A stretch of 64,000 nucleotides of DNA from Adiantum capillus-veneris (Eukaryota; Streptophyta; Polypodiopsida; Polypodiales; Pteridaceae): assembly GCA_014529385.2 (NCBI GenBank), contig CM043954.1, positions 95,561,247-95,625,246 of the forward strand, in the 5' to 3' direction. How positions within the stretch are numbered: the first letter of the stretch is position 1; the number at the start of each line of letters is the position of its first letter. Shown here piece after piece: positions 1 through 10,509 of the stretch. Under the pieces are notes generated by a model that saw only the letters and a program-made list of their open reading frames with translations, did no database searches and was not told the DNA's origin. The position numbers and the translations under genes are program-made.

Positions 1-377
1 GGCCTAGCACTACCATTGACTCTGTTAGCATTTTTAACAGTTATAATACAGACGATCAAGCATGGATACCATCTCGAATAACTATCGGAAGTTGGGTTCT
101 ACTGCAAACTAGGAGGAAGAAGAGGAGGCAACGCAATGATTTCGTGGAGGCTTTCAAGGGACAAGTTAAAGAGTTTAAAGTGTGTGCACAAAGCAAGCAA
201 GTGAAAGAGGTCCTCATACAACATCTTTCCAGCACGCAGACTTAAGGTTGCAAACATCTCGTCCAAGTTTTCCAAGGCATCGGCTCAACTGTAAGTTATT
301 TTGAGCATCTCGCTTAGTGCATGATTATATTCGAAGGTTAAGTGGTGGATATCATCTTTGGTATGTTTCAGATATTT
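1..377. other. Flank left of CACTA-1, no recognised gene
   Basis: No convincing coding region, RNA gene or repeat family is seen here. The stretch ends at a TTT trinucleotide (375-377) directly before a CACTACAAC terminus, which I take as one copy of the 3-bp target duplication of CACTA-1. A short lysine-rich reading frame near 110-240 has no recognisable domain. Confidence 0.5.
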
Positions 378-429
378 CACTACAACACATCGCGCGAATA
401 CCGGCACGTGTATCGACGGGATTGAGTTT

Positions 430-700
430 ATTTTTAAAATGAACTAAGTCGGTATACGCGTCGGTATCCGCCTCAGAATCGACATGCTTATATACTCGTC
501 GCTATATTATGCGTCAGTATAAACGCTTGCATACACGTCGGTATAAGCGCTGAAATACACGCCCAAATAAGCTATTATATATGCGTCGGTATAACCCTCT
601 AAATTGACGATTATATACGCGTTAGTATGTTCGTCTAAATACGCGTTGGAAAATATAGGTCGATTTCGACGCATATAGCAGCGCCTATATCGACGCCAAA
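430..700. repeat. CACTA-1 subterminal repeats
   Basis: Short degenerate repeats of the type CGTCGGTATA, CGCTTATA and CGACGCC occur in both orientations. En/Spm elements typically carry such clusters within a few hundred bases of each end as transposase binding sites. The motif resembles the GCGACGC/CGCTATA motif of CACTA-2, so the two are related families. Confidence 0.7.
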
Positions 701-711
701 ACCTGCAAAAA

Positions 712-1010
712 AAATTTGGACAGAGAGGGTTGGCTGTTGCTGCTGCATATACTGCAGCAACAGAAACCAACCCTCTCTGCCCAAAGGAAGAGTGCAAAAG
801 CAACCGCACTCCACCTTTTCGATTTTTGGACAGAGACAAGTACTGAATGCTGCCGCATGTGCTGCAGCAGCAAAAAGCAGCACTCTCTATTCAAAGGAGA
901 AGTGCAAAAGCAATTGCACTCCACTTATGTGCAGAGAGAGTTAGTTGCTACTGCTACATGTACTGAAGCAACATAAACCAACTCTCACTACTCAAAAGAG
1001 GAGTGCAAAA
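712..1010. repeat. Three hairpin-forming tandem units
   Basis: Three degenerate units of about 110-125 bp each contain a large imperfect inverted repeat. In unit 1, CAGAGAGGGTTGG pairs with CCAACCCTCTCTG around a TGTTGCTGCTGCA/TGCAGCAACA inner stem. Units 2 (about 828-905) and 3 (about 930-1000) repeat the pattern with substitutions. Each is followed by AGTGCAAAAGCAA. Reading frames crossing this region are by-products of the repeat. Confidence 0.7.
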
Positions 1011-1084
1011 GATACGATAATCTACCACTCCGTTTCTCGCTAAAGAGCGAATTCAAGAACTGTTGATCAAGTACTTATTCAACA

Positions 1085-1345
1085 TTACATAAGCATAAGT
1101 ATAAAACAATAAGCATAACCAAGTCTTTGTCAACCATAAGCATAAAACAATAAGCATAACCAAATCTTTGTCAACCATAAGCATAAAACAATTGCACAAC
1201 CAAATCTTTGTTAACCATAAGCATAACCATAAACATAAACATAACCATAACCATAACCATAACCAAATCTTTGTCAATCATAAACAATAAGCATAACCAT
1301 AAATATAAACATAACCAAATCTTTGTCAATCATAAACAATAAGCA
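1085..1345. repeat. Minisatellite of CATAAGCATAACC type
   Basis: An irregular tandem array built from CATAAGCATAA, CATAACCATAA and AACCAAATCTTTGTCAACC blocks. The last block recurs about every 50-60 bp. It lies between the subterminal repeats and the last exon of the CACTA-1 second gene. It is noncoding. Confidence 0.75.
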
Positions 1346-1656
1346 TAACAAAACTGAATTGCACCAACAATCGGGGAAGTCCGTTTACAACAAGTCATAC
1401 CATAACTTCATTTAATTTACCAATCCAAAACCATATCATAAATTGATTACAAACACTTGAGCAAGAAGAATTTTCATGACTTCATTACATAACTCAATCC
1501 GTATATAATCACAACATAAATCCATCTATCTGCTAACCGACCATGAACAGATAACAAAAAGTAAAAACATATAACTATAAGTGTAAATGTTTGTATATAT
1601 ACAATCATGAATATACACAAAACTAGCTACCAATACAAATCTATGAACTCTCTCCC

Positions 1657-2775
1657 TCAAGGCAAGGCCTCCCAGTCGACGGCCTCTCCCTCCTCCGCTA
1701 GCTGTGTCAAAAGAGCTACAAGCCCATGCTTGTAGCCATACTTCTCCTCTCCACGTGTAGGAGGACGCTTCATTGCAAGTTCCTGCAAAACCAAACACTT
1801 AACAATAAATAAATATGAAAATAACACATATACATTTAGTTAATCAAAGTGTTTTTATGATACTTACAAACTCGTAGCGAAGCGTGTCGTATCCTCCACT
1901 CCCAAGGTGTGATGATCCAACAGAATCTAAACGTGCTCTGGATGCCTCTCTCTCTGCTGGAATCGCTTAGGATGCTCCGTCAGCTCTCTACCAATCGCTG
2001 TCCACTCCTCTGCGTCCAACCATGCCGGCTTCGGATCATTGTTCCTGAATTTGACTCTGGCCTTTGATCGACGATGTGACATGGTGCCAATCGCCACGCC
2101 CAAGATCCAGTCATTCGAGACTTTATCGTACCTCTCTGCCGGCCTGTACTCCCTATGAATGGCCTCAACGATGTAGTTTTTCCTCTCCTGATCCTGAGCA
2201 TCCCAATGATCCATCACAGAATGGCCAAACTGCACTATGCAAAGCTATCGTATCCTCTGTCGCATGGCCTTTTCGGCCGTATCCATGACCACAGATCCGT
2301 CTCTGGTCGTATACACCTTGCTAGGATCATGCTCATGTGATCCCCAAGGTGTATGTGGTGTGCTCGTTGGTGAACTCTCTACTGAAGAGAGCGGTGAACG
2401 CGCTCTCGGTGGTGTGGAAGCATCGGTAGCACTGTCACCACAACAACCACCGCCTCCAGAAGAGACACCTGAACGGCGCCTAGACCGTCTCGAAGAAGAC
2501 CGGCCACTCCTTGGTGTAACTGGTATACTCGTCGGAGGTGTAGTGCTGATCGGACTCGGGGGCACACTAGTCAAGGGGGTAGGAGGCACACTAGTCCTAG
2601 GTGTAGGACCAGATGTACTAGGTCTGGAGGTGCCTACACCCCAAAGAGCCTGCGCTTGAGCAATCTGCTCAGGTGTAAACTACGACAAGAAGCTACCCAT
2701 CTGCTCAGGTGACATGCCAGCCGGAGTGACTGGGAAACTAAAGTCTGGAGAGTATGTATAGTCCTCGTCGGCCAT
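1657..2775 (-). pseudogene. CACTA-1 second gene (unknown function), decayed
   Basis: This is the counterpart of the second gene of CACTA-2 at 36943-57258. The start (2775) opens a short acidic, aromatic N-terminus (MADEDYTYSP). A Ser/Pro/Thr- and Arg-rich region with VPPTP repeats and a Gly-rich GGGGCC patch follows, then a basic W-containing domain. The main exon ends at 1868 at a GTAAGT donor. The last exon is 1657-1782 after a TTTTGCAG acceptor and ends in EALP-stop. Premature UAG codons lie at 2680-2682 and 2245-2247, and the frame shifts near 1930. The protein is typical of the non-TNP2 gene of plant CACTA elements and may bind subterminal repeats, but that is inference. Confidence 0.65.
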
Positions 2776-2922
2776 GGCTGCAAAACTTAAATTGAAAGAA
2801 AAACAGAAATACCTCAATTCACTATTCAATAACTTAAGCAATACAAATAACATAAAAAACGAAACTGTAACAAAAAACACTATATTTAATTGATGTCGCA
2901 AGTGTTCATTACAAATTACATC

Positions 2923-3262
2923 TTAACAAAAATTAGTGGTCATTCTCTCATCTTCTATGAGAGCTGATGCGCCAAAAATATCTATATCAATATGTACTTT
3001 CGCATCTTCATCATCAAACTCCACTTTGTTATCGCTCTCTGCATTTAGGGTGTCATCTCCATGTTCTGATTCTGGCATTTGTTGATCGCTGACCTCTACT
3101 TCAAAATCCTCATCCATCTGCCGTGCCTCTTAGTCTTGCAACTGTTCAACCTCTATATCCAATCCTTCACACACTTGTTTGCTCCGTGGAGCAACTTGAA
3201 TGACAAACAGCCAGTGTGGTTTAGACAAATTTTCTTCATCCTTCTCATTCCATAGTGGATCT
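2923..3262 (-). pseudogene. CACTA-1 ORF1, DUF4216 C-terminal tail
   Basis: Minus-strand coding potential reads out of the inserted MULE into a DUF4216-like end: a DPLWNEKDEENL stretch, then WLFVIQVAPRSKQ. After a stop, an acidic tail follows (DEDFEVEVSDQQ, then HIDIDIFG). The matching CACTA-2 exon (from 36218) has the related EVAPRSARTYEG. The upstream part of this exon is at 27849-28190, and joining the two sides after removing one 9-bp duplication restores a continuous frame. Confidence 0.7.
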
Positions 3263-3271
3263 ATTATGAAC
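3263..3271. repeat. 9-bp target duplication of the MULE, left copy
   Basis: ATTATGAAC here matches ATTGTGAAC at 27841-27849 in 8 of 9 positions. The two copies flank the 3272-27840 insertion, which splits a single DUF4216 exon. Nine-base duplications are typical of Mutator-like elements. Confidence 0.7.
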
Positions 3272-3325
3272 GAGTCTTACCATAGCCCGAGCGAAATTTC
3301 TCGAGCAAACTAAAACCCGAGCAAG
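3272..3325 (+). repeat. MULE left terminal inverted repeat
   Basis: It starts GAGTCTTACCATAGCCCGAG and contains three CGAGC/CGAGCGA blocks that line up position for position with the reverse complement of 27787-27840. Confidence 0.6.
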
Positions 3326-3589
3326 AGAGGCCAGCCAACTTGTGAGCTTATGCAAACATTAGGTCGCTATCCCAATGTGATAGACAAGACAAGTAAGAAC
3401 AAGCTCAGGACTGGGCACGATATTTTTGCGACATACATCCATCTCCATAAAGGTTTCGATGAGTTTTATTGAGCATGGATGACTTTTATTGCGCACAAAC
3501 TACTTCTAACAATTAAGGAAAAATGCCAAATGGAACATGATGAAAACTCTCAGAAAAACTAAATGAGGGGAATTTAATGAATTTGGTTT

Positions 3590-3975
3590 TCAGACCAAAT
3601 GATTGCTTTGAGGAATCTTATTGAGAGCACCTCCTTTTGTAGATGCCTGGGCAGCCTCTTTCGCTCGAGTTGAGAATGAGCATTGAGTGTGAAACAAGGA
3701 GTTACCATCACCACAACATTGGAACAACCCAAGGTACGAGTGGCCAAGCACCTGTGACCCCGCAGATAATTAATAGCCAGCAAGGGATATTGACTGGAAA
3801 CAATCCTCTCCTTCAGTGCGGCAATGGCCTCCGAGCTCATGCATATGAAGATAGCTGGGATGAGCACGTTTCGAGTTTCTCTTTGTTGTATCAGACTTTG
3901 CCTTCTTGGGAGCGGTGTCCTTCACCTTCGTATGTGCAGGCAGAGGAGTCAAGGAAGCTTCAGCGTGGAAACAAG
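3590..3975 (-). pseudogene. Linker histone H1-like gene fragment
   Basis: On the minus strand, a Lys/Thr/Pro-rich stretch (APKKAKSDTTKRNSKR) leads into AHPSYLHM. After a frameshift comes SSEAIAALKERIVSSQY, close to the HPSY...EAI..LKER.GSSQYAI core of the H1/H5 globular domain. Further down, RLPRHLQKEVLSIRFLKAI resembles the LP..F.K.LS.QLK..V second half of that domain. A roughly 100-nt stretch between them does not match, so the copy is interrupted and frameshifted. Linker histones bind nucleosomal DNA entry/exit sites; this copy cannot encode one. Its location inside MULE ends suggests capture of a host gene fragment. Confidence 0.5.
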
Positions 3976-4133
3976 GAAACGCTTCTGATAGCAGGATGAC
4001 AACATCTGCTAATGGTAGCTTATACTGTGTTGGTACACGTTGATGTCCTCAACAAATAAACACGCAAAGATTTTTGCAGCAAATATCATAGGGGCATCAC
4101 AGCCAGCTTGTCAAAGAGAATTAAAGTACGTGA

Positions 4134-4138
4134 GGAAC
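4134..4138. repeat. G1 target duplication GGAAC, left
   Basis: The five bases GGAAC directly precede the TGAAAC LTR terminus and recur at 25415-25419 directly after the right LTR ends in GTGACA. Confidence 0.9.
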
Positions 4139-5605
4139 TGAAACCGGCCCTTAGGGCAGTAGGCGTTGGCTTTCACCCGAAATTCTTTACTTTAGAGACA
4201 CACACAGAGCACTTTGCAAAGGTAACCTGTAACGTGAATTACCACTTAATCACACACACGGCTCGGAAGCTAGAATGCTCCGAGCAGACACCGACAACCT
4301 ATAGGCCCCAAAATTGGCGCCCCTTTCGGTATTTCTTTATCAAAGGGAATAAAACTTGTGATCTCCCACAAGCTGCCCCGCACAAGCTAGGCTAAGAAAC
4401 ACCTATTCTGGCCCGATTTCGGCAGCATAACTGTACTAGGACGCTTCATAGTAAGTATCCCCACACAATAGGTGACTTTCCCGACGCATACAAACACTTT
4501 GCAAAACTTGGCGAGAATCTGCAGCACGCTGAATTCTCTGTTTTTTGCCCCGAAAATGCGCCAGTTCACCTATACAGCGGCCCCCTTGCGTCCCCGAACC
4601 TCCTGGGGGTATTAGGGTCCATTTAGGGCCGAAACCCTAAACCTGCAAAAATACACAGCAGGCTGTAATTCCCTGTTTTGGGCTCCGTTTTGGGTGTCAA
4701 TCGCATCCGTAGCAAGACCTCGAGCTCCCGCACCTGTAGGGCTACTTGCCCTTTGAATCGGACGAGATTTCTGGCGTGAAACCTCTCCGAATTCGCCTGT
4801 ACCTGCGGGGGCTCTTGCCTCGGCAATCGTGCATGAACCCACATAGCTGTACATTGGTCAAATGAAAAGCCCACTAGTGGGCCATAACATACTGCTCATA
4901 GGGGAAAGGAAGCACTCCATAGCTCTTAACCTGTGCAGATTGCATAATGAGGCCTCTCCCAGCTTAAAAATCAGCGCCCATTTTTCTGCATGAGGCAAGT
5001 TCATGAATTTTTTCCACTTGGTGCATTTACAAGCATTTGCCCGTTTCGGGTTCGCCGCTTAAAATTATCCTGACCGGTTGCCCAATTGACTTCGCGGCAG
5101 AGTTGTAAAATGTTCCCCTAGTCATACCGGAGGTAATGACGCGAACACATTTCACGACCCAAAATAGCAGTTTCCTAAATTTAAGGAGATGCTTCCGTTG
5201 GGCTCCCAATGGTCTTCTGACCATCTATCCTCATTGGGACCGCATCCAAAAGTGCAATGTGGTCCAAGTATTGGGTAATTTCAGTTGGTAGTCCCACCTT
5301 GACTTTACGCCTTAATTGAGTTCACTTCCTAGTATCCACCAACTTACTAAGTGCGACGGGGGGACCTATATGGTCTTGCTCTGAACCTAGACATCCTCTT
5401 ACCATACGAATTACAGTGCCGACCACTTCCCGTCTGCGGGTGAAACTACCGTTCACATTGGCCATACAATGTCCGACCATTTGCTACTTCAAAAAGAGGG
5501 TCTCAAAAAAAATAAAATAAACCCCATTGGAAAGAAACCAACAACCAAGGTTAGCAGTTGCCACATCCTTGTGACATGGTTAATAACTGCCACGTCCTCG
5601 TGACA
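4139..5605 (-). repeat. G1 3' LTR
   Basis: It begins TGAAACCGGCCC and ends TCCTCGTGACA on the plus strand, giving TG...CA ends. It is similar along its length to 23868-25414, with many substitutions and several indels. The 3' position follows from minus-strand coding and the adjoining polypurine tract. Confidence 0.9.
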
Positions 5606-5617
5606 TACCCCCCTCTT
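5606..5617 (-). other. G1 polypurine tract
   Basis: The plus strand reads TACCCCCCTCTT next to the LTR end, which is AAGAGGGGGG on the coding strand. This is the expected plus-strand DNA primer site directly 5' of the 3' LTR. Confidence 0.8.
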
Positions 5618-5775
5618 GAAATCGCAAACATCCTCGATTGCAGACCATAAATACACGCCACTGATGATCTTGTGCTATTAACACTCTTTTATCATCGCAT
5701 GTATCCGCAAGAAAAGTCGTAACATACATAGATAAAAATGACTTAATGAGACGTTCATACTTTTGCCATTTCCAT

Positions 5776-6330
5776 CTATGGCACTGAATTCATATGTACA
5801 TTTGGTGTACTAGCTCTATCATTACCCCTCCTTTGCACACGTTGGGTTCGGGCATCAGTAGGCTGTAACCCAAAGGCTTCAAGGTAAAGCTGCAATACAT
5901 TTGGTGACTTTGATAGTTCATGCTCTTCCATCCACTTTGCATCCATAGGCGGATAGTTCTTGAACTTCACCAAATAGCGTCTTCAACTTGTCCTTTAACT
6001 TTTCTGTCCTTATGTGCCAAAACTTGCTCAGGTACTAGGATCTCATCAAGTTCCTCAACTTCTGGCTGATCCTCATCTGGCATATCTTCTGGCACATCAC
6101 CCACGAAGGGTCTTAGAAGACTCACGTGAAACACATTATGAATCTTCCATGCATCAGGCAATTTCAGCCTGTAAGCCACATCGCTGATCTTCTCAAGCAC
6201 TTGAAAAGGCCCATAGTAACGCATGTTGAGCTTAGGAAACAACCGTTCCTTGCCCTTCATCTTCTTTAACCTTGCCTTTTTGAACCTTAACAGAACCCAA
6301 TCGCCAGGTGATAGTAGCAATTCACGACGG
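5776..6330 (-). pseudogene. G1 integrase C-terminus and chromodomain
   Basis: The reading segment begins GDWVLLRFKKARLKKMKGKE and continues with YYGPFQVLEKI, KLPDAWKIHNVFHVSLLRPF and an acidic hinge, the standard GPY/F module of Ty3 integrases. After a frameshift near 5970 comes YLVKFKNYPPMDAKWMEEHEL, a chromodomain (YLVKWKG..-type, aromatic cage residues Y and W present). Chromodomains of this type direct integration to marked chromatin. The module identifies G1 as a chromovirus. The frameshift separates integrase from chromodomain. Confidence 0.85.
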
Positions 6331-7474
6331 TGATGATCAGCAGCCTTTTTCTGCTTTGCCGAGTCTTCTCCAAGGCAACTTTAATCTTCTTATACATCTC
6401 ATCCATGTTCTCAACATATCCATCTGCCTCAAAGATCTTGTCCTTTGTATGCAAAATGAGAGGAATCTTTTTGCCGCCTTCAACAATCTCAAAAGGTGCT
6501 TTGCCAGTAGAAGAATGCACCGTATTATTGTACGCATACTCAAGCATAGGCAAATACTGTTCCCACTTGCCCTTATTATCTGACACATAGCATTTCAGCA
6601 GATCTAAGACAGTAGAATTAGCCTCTTCTGACTGTCCATCAGTTTGTGGATGAAACGAAGACGAAAACTTGAGCATAGTACCCATGTTCTCAAACAATCC
6701 TCTCCAGAACAAACTAGTCATGCGAGGATCACGGTCATTGATGATCGATTGTGGCATACCATGGTACTTAAACACATTGTACATGAACAAGCGTGCCATT
6801 TGATCAGATTTTATCTTCTTCCTGACAGGGATAAAATGGGCCTACTTGCTGAACCTACAGATAATGGTCCATATACCATCATTCCCTGTTGGCGTCCTTG
6901 GAAGATCAAAGATAAAGTCCATAGCAATGCTTTCCCATGGCTTATCCGGAATCGGCAGTGGTTGTAACAACCCTGGTGCCTTTTGCCTGTCAAACTTGAC
7001 CTTTTGGAAAACTATGCATGCTCGCACAAAGGCATCCACATCTCTCCTCAAGGTAGGCCAATAGAAGAATGTCTCTACCGCTTTAACTGTTGCATCAATG
7101 CCACGATGCGCTGCATACGGTGGGACATGACTCTCTTCCATGACCTTATGTCGCAGTGGCCTAGTGACACAAAGTCTGCCATGCATCATCATAAAACCAT
7201 CTTTGAGGAGGTAGTGCTCGTGATGTTGCCCCTCTTGTAACTGCTCAAAGATCCTTGCAAAATCTTCATCAGCAGTATATTGTTCCTTCATGTCATCTAA
7301 CTCATGATGATAAGGAATTGACACAGCTGAAATTTGTGGCTTTCTTGATAACGCATCAGCCACAACATTCTTCTTGCCTTCCACATGCATAATCTGGAAG
7401 TGGAACATGGAAAGAATGTTTGCCCATCGCATATGCTTTTCGGATAACTTTGAATGTGTCAAGAAGTATCGCAA
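6287..7474 (-). pseudogene. G1 RNase H end and integrase core
   Basis: From 7474 the frame reads the RNase H C-terminal connection (HVEGKKNVVADALSR). A zinc-binding region follows (SHVPPYAAHRGI ... ACIVFQK; the second Cys of the CxxC pair is Phe). The first catalytic Asp is in ESIAMDFIFDLP. After a break near 6840 the frame continues with the second Asp (SIINDRDPRMTS) and the catalytic Glu (TDGQSEEANS). The order and spacing match a DD35E integrase. The altered zinc ligand and the frame breaks would inactivate the product. Confidence 0.85.
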
Positions 7475-7805
7475 GGTCTGATGATCTGTTTAGACAACAA
7501 AATCAGCACCTAAGAGGTAGTGCTTCCAGCTAGAAAGCGTATGAATCACGGCCAAGAGCTCTTTCTCATAGACTTGCATAGTCCTCTCTGGCCCTTGCAA
7601 AATTCGGCTTTCATAAGCTACTACCCGTCCATCTTGAATTCGCACTGCTCCAATGCTACTGCCACACGCGTCACACTAGACCACAAATGACTTCCTAAGA
7701 TCTGGCAAAACAATAACTGGATCTGAAGTCAATTTTTTCTTTAAGAGACTAAAAGTTGAAATCTCTTTTTGGGTCCATCTGAAAGTGACCTCTTTCTTTT
7801 GCAAT
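7475..7805 (-). pseudogene. G1 RNase H N-terminal part with two stops
   Basis: The reading frame resumes directly after the array insertion: LQKKEVTFRW, then ...VIVLPDLRKSFVV, a UAG, CDACGSSIGAV, then AYESRILQGPERTMQVYEKE and DFVV followed by UAA and TDHQTLRYFL. These are the standard Ty3 RNase H landmarks (second catalytic Asp in TDHQ). The two in-frame stops, near 7677 and 7490, disrupt it. Confidence 0.8.
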
Positions 7806-7809
7806 GCGT
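7806..7809. repeat. Target duplication GCGT of the gag-only array, left
   Basis: GCGT precedes the TGAGGCGG terminus and recurs at 20588-20591 after GGCTATCA. Removing the array and one copy restores the G1 pol frame across the RT/RNase H boundary. The solo LTR of the same family also has a four-base duplication. Confidence 0.85.
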
Positions 7810-10461
7810 TGAGGCGGTCCGGGGCGGGCAACAAGAGAGGCGACCTCTAAACACCCCTCAAGGCTCCCGTGCTACTCAATTGGGGATGGGGCAACCACAA
7901 GCACAACACAACAACAAACCCACTGCCAAACCCAAACAAGATAGGGGCACCACCTAGTTATGGTATGCGAACTAGGACGCAAGAGATATTTTGGCACAAC
8001 CAAGAAGATGCACCACACAACACACACAAACAACCTCACACCAAGACACACACAAACTGGACGAGAGAGAGCTAGAGCAAAGGGAAGAGAGAGAGAGAAA
8101 AGGATCTTGCGTAATACCTTATTTGTGACTTGCAAATGGAGATGATTTGTTAAAATGCTATCGTAGAGCTTGTACAAAACTCACTCAATGCTTAGTGATT
8201 GCTAAACATTGCCAAAACACACACACACACTGTCTTAGGGTGTGGGAGACCTCTCACCACAATACCCTCTTACAATGGACACAAAACTGGCAATGAAAAA
8301 CACACTAAAACACTTTCTAAAATCAAGATCAACCGATAAAAACTCAAATACACAAGTCACCTTGAATTCACCAAACCGTATTGCACAAATGGAAGGACGA
8401 AGATTTGAACGTTGAATCACGCCTTTGATGCACCAAACCTCAATTTATTGATGATGAAGGAGCATATACAATAGTGGTTTTGAGGTTTGTAGAACTCACG
8501 CTCTCTCACTTGCAATGTGTAGCTTGAAGGCTTCTCTCACACCAAGAGTGAAGCTCACAAGTGGTTGCTACACCTAAGTCTCTCCTCACGCATAGAGTGT
8601 TGGGGTGCTATGTGAGATGTTGGAGGGTTTTACAAGAAGGAGAGAGGTCTATTTATAGGTTTTAGAAGCCTTGATTAGGATTAAGCCTAATCAATTTTAT
8701 TAGGAAAGATCAAGGATTATGAATTTTATGAATTTCAAATGAGAATGGGGTCTCTCTTTTCTCTTGAGTCACATGGATGTGATAGTAAGAGAATTATTGA
8801 TGTGGTGAAAGGAGAGAAGCTTCCATGGGAGTGAGTGAATTTGGTTTACTTGTGCGGTTGCCTACTCCATATGTTGATAGTGTGGGTGCATTTTTACAAG
8901 AGAAGTTAGTTGTTAGTGGTAATAATCACTAGAATTGTTAGTGATACATTTACAATGGGTAGGATGAGTTGATTTGATGAAGGAAGAGGGGTGAATTAAA
9001 AGAGAATCATTGAGATGGTGAAGCTTTGAAGAAGCTTGAACTCACCCTTGTGTAGATTGTGGAAAAAATGACCACTGGTCTTCTTCTTCTTCTTCTTCGC
9101 TTCTTTACGCCGCCGCCACGGTTGACCACCACGATGAAAAGAGGATTTGTTGATGAAAAATCCTCAATTTGCAGAAGTTATCATGGTTAAGATGTTGAAT
9201 TTTAGATATTTTTAGGAGAGGTAAATGAAATTGTAACATAGAAGCAATAGAGAGAGACATGGAGAGGGTGTATGTATGTAGAGGTTCATAAAAGAACTAT
9301 AGGGATGAGAGAGAACGGTAATGGTGAAGAGGGTGGGAGAAGCCATGGAAATTGCAGGTTTGAGTGAGGGAAGGAGAGGGAGGGATGTGTAAGAGTGAGT
9401 AGGTGTGTGGAAGGGTGAGAGAAGACTATGGGCTACTTGTGAGAAAAGTGGGCAGATTGGGGTCCACTCAAAAAATAATATCTCACCGCTGGTAGCTCTA
9501 AAATTCATGAAAAAATTTGAGGTGATTACTCAAAGCGTGGACTACATTTTCTCTTTTGACCACTGCTCCAAAATCGGAGTGGAGATAGGTGCCAAAATTC
9601 TCACCAAAAAGCCTTTTTTTATGCCTGCAAAAGTCTTTTAGTGGCCCCCTCCTTTGTTGAATTTGTACAATGCATCCAAGAGTGAGCCCCTCCTTTGTCA
9701 TATCATAATACAAAGCATCCAAGTTGCCCTTGACACATGCATGGAGGAGGATTATTGGTGGATAAAGAAATATATACATGGTGGGACTAGTGTATGGGCT
9801 ATTCATGGACTTTAGCTCAATGAGCACATGGTGTTAGAATAATGAGTAAAAATAATAATAAAAATATGGAGGAGTTATGGATATGGAAAGATATTGGAAT
9901 CATATGATATGGTCCCTCTTTGAATTATTTTGGGTGAAAGAGGAAAAGGTATGCAAGTAAATAATATAATAAAAGTAACCAATGAGTAGAAATCAATTTT
10001 TTGTTTTCACGAGGTTGAGGGTGAAAATGTGGGGGTGATTTGTATAAAAGAAAAAATATAAGGTTAGAGTATGTACATATTGGCAAAAAATATAATTATG
10101 GTGTAAGAGGATGAAAGAAGGTGTACATAGGTTTAATAAAACACACACCTAAGTAGAAATATTTAAATAAAATACCAAAATAATTATAAAAAATCCCTAC
10201 ATTTAGGTCATATATACAATGAAATATTTACACACAAAGAGGCCATAATATACTTTTATTTTTTTATTATTTTTATTTTTTTGGCTCAACTAGCCCAGTG
10301 ACTAGCTAGCTGAGGGTTTTTAAGAAGATATGGGAAAAGCCCCCTAACTCACACACGCCTATGTACAGTGAAATGGTAGGGATAGCCATAGAGTTTGGGT
10401 GAATTTGGTAGGATGGAGTAACTTACTATGACAATTATGGAGAGCCGAAAAACGGCTATCA
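7810..10461 (-). repeat. Array LTR1 (3'-most on the coding strand)
   Basis: It runs from TGAGGCGGTCCGG to AACGGCTATCA, 2652 bp, TG...CA. It is nearly identical to LTR2 apart from scattered substitutions and small indels. It includes a coding-strand TATA box at 8648-8659 and a GAA/CTT-rich tract near 9080. Short reading frames repeated in the LTRs (for example 9498-9827) are noncoding by context. Confidence 0.9.
8648..8659 (-). promoter_or_regulatory. LTR1 TATA box
   Basis: CCTATAAATAGA on the coding strand, about 840 bp before the LTR end. It is a strong plant TATA context and marks the U3/R border region. Confidence 0.7.
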
Positions 10462-10490
10462 TTAGCCTCCCCCCTTAGATAATGGTACAT
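10462..10490 (-). other. Array polypurine tract, copy 1
   Basis: The coding strand reads TAAGGGGGGAGGCTAA directly before the TGATAGCC start of LTR1. The same tract precedes LTR2 at 15664. Confidence 0.75.
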
Positions 10491-10509
10491 TCATGTACCA
10501 TTTATCTGA

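Larger units (their letters stand above)
378..3271 (-). mobile_element. CACTA-1, 3' half (En/Spm superfamily)
   Basis: The segment starts with CACTACAACACATCGCG, a standard CACTA terminus preceded by TTT. Inward come subterminal short repeats with CGTCGGTATA-like motifs, hairpin units, a minisatellite, a second gene with introns, and the C-terminal tail of the transposase-associated DUF4216 region, all on the minus strand. The DUF4216 exon stops abruptly at 3271 and resumes in frame at 27841, so this is one end of an element split by a MULE. The other CACTA terminus is not identified and may lie beyond the later insertions on the right. Confidence 0.8.

Noticed and set aside
9498-9827. 109-codon ORF found in every array LTR and the solo LTR
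   Set aside because: It lies in the U3 part of the LTR upstream of the TATA box, ends differ among copies, and it has no domain.
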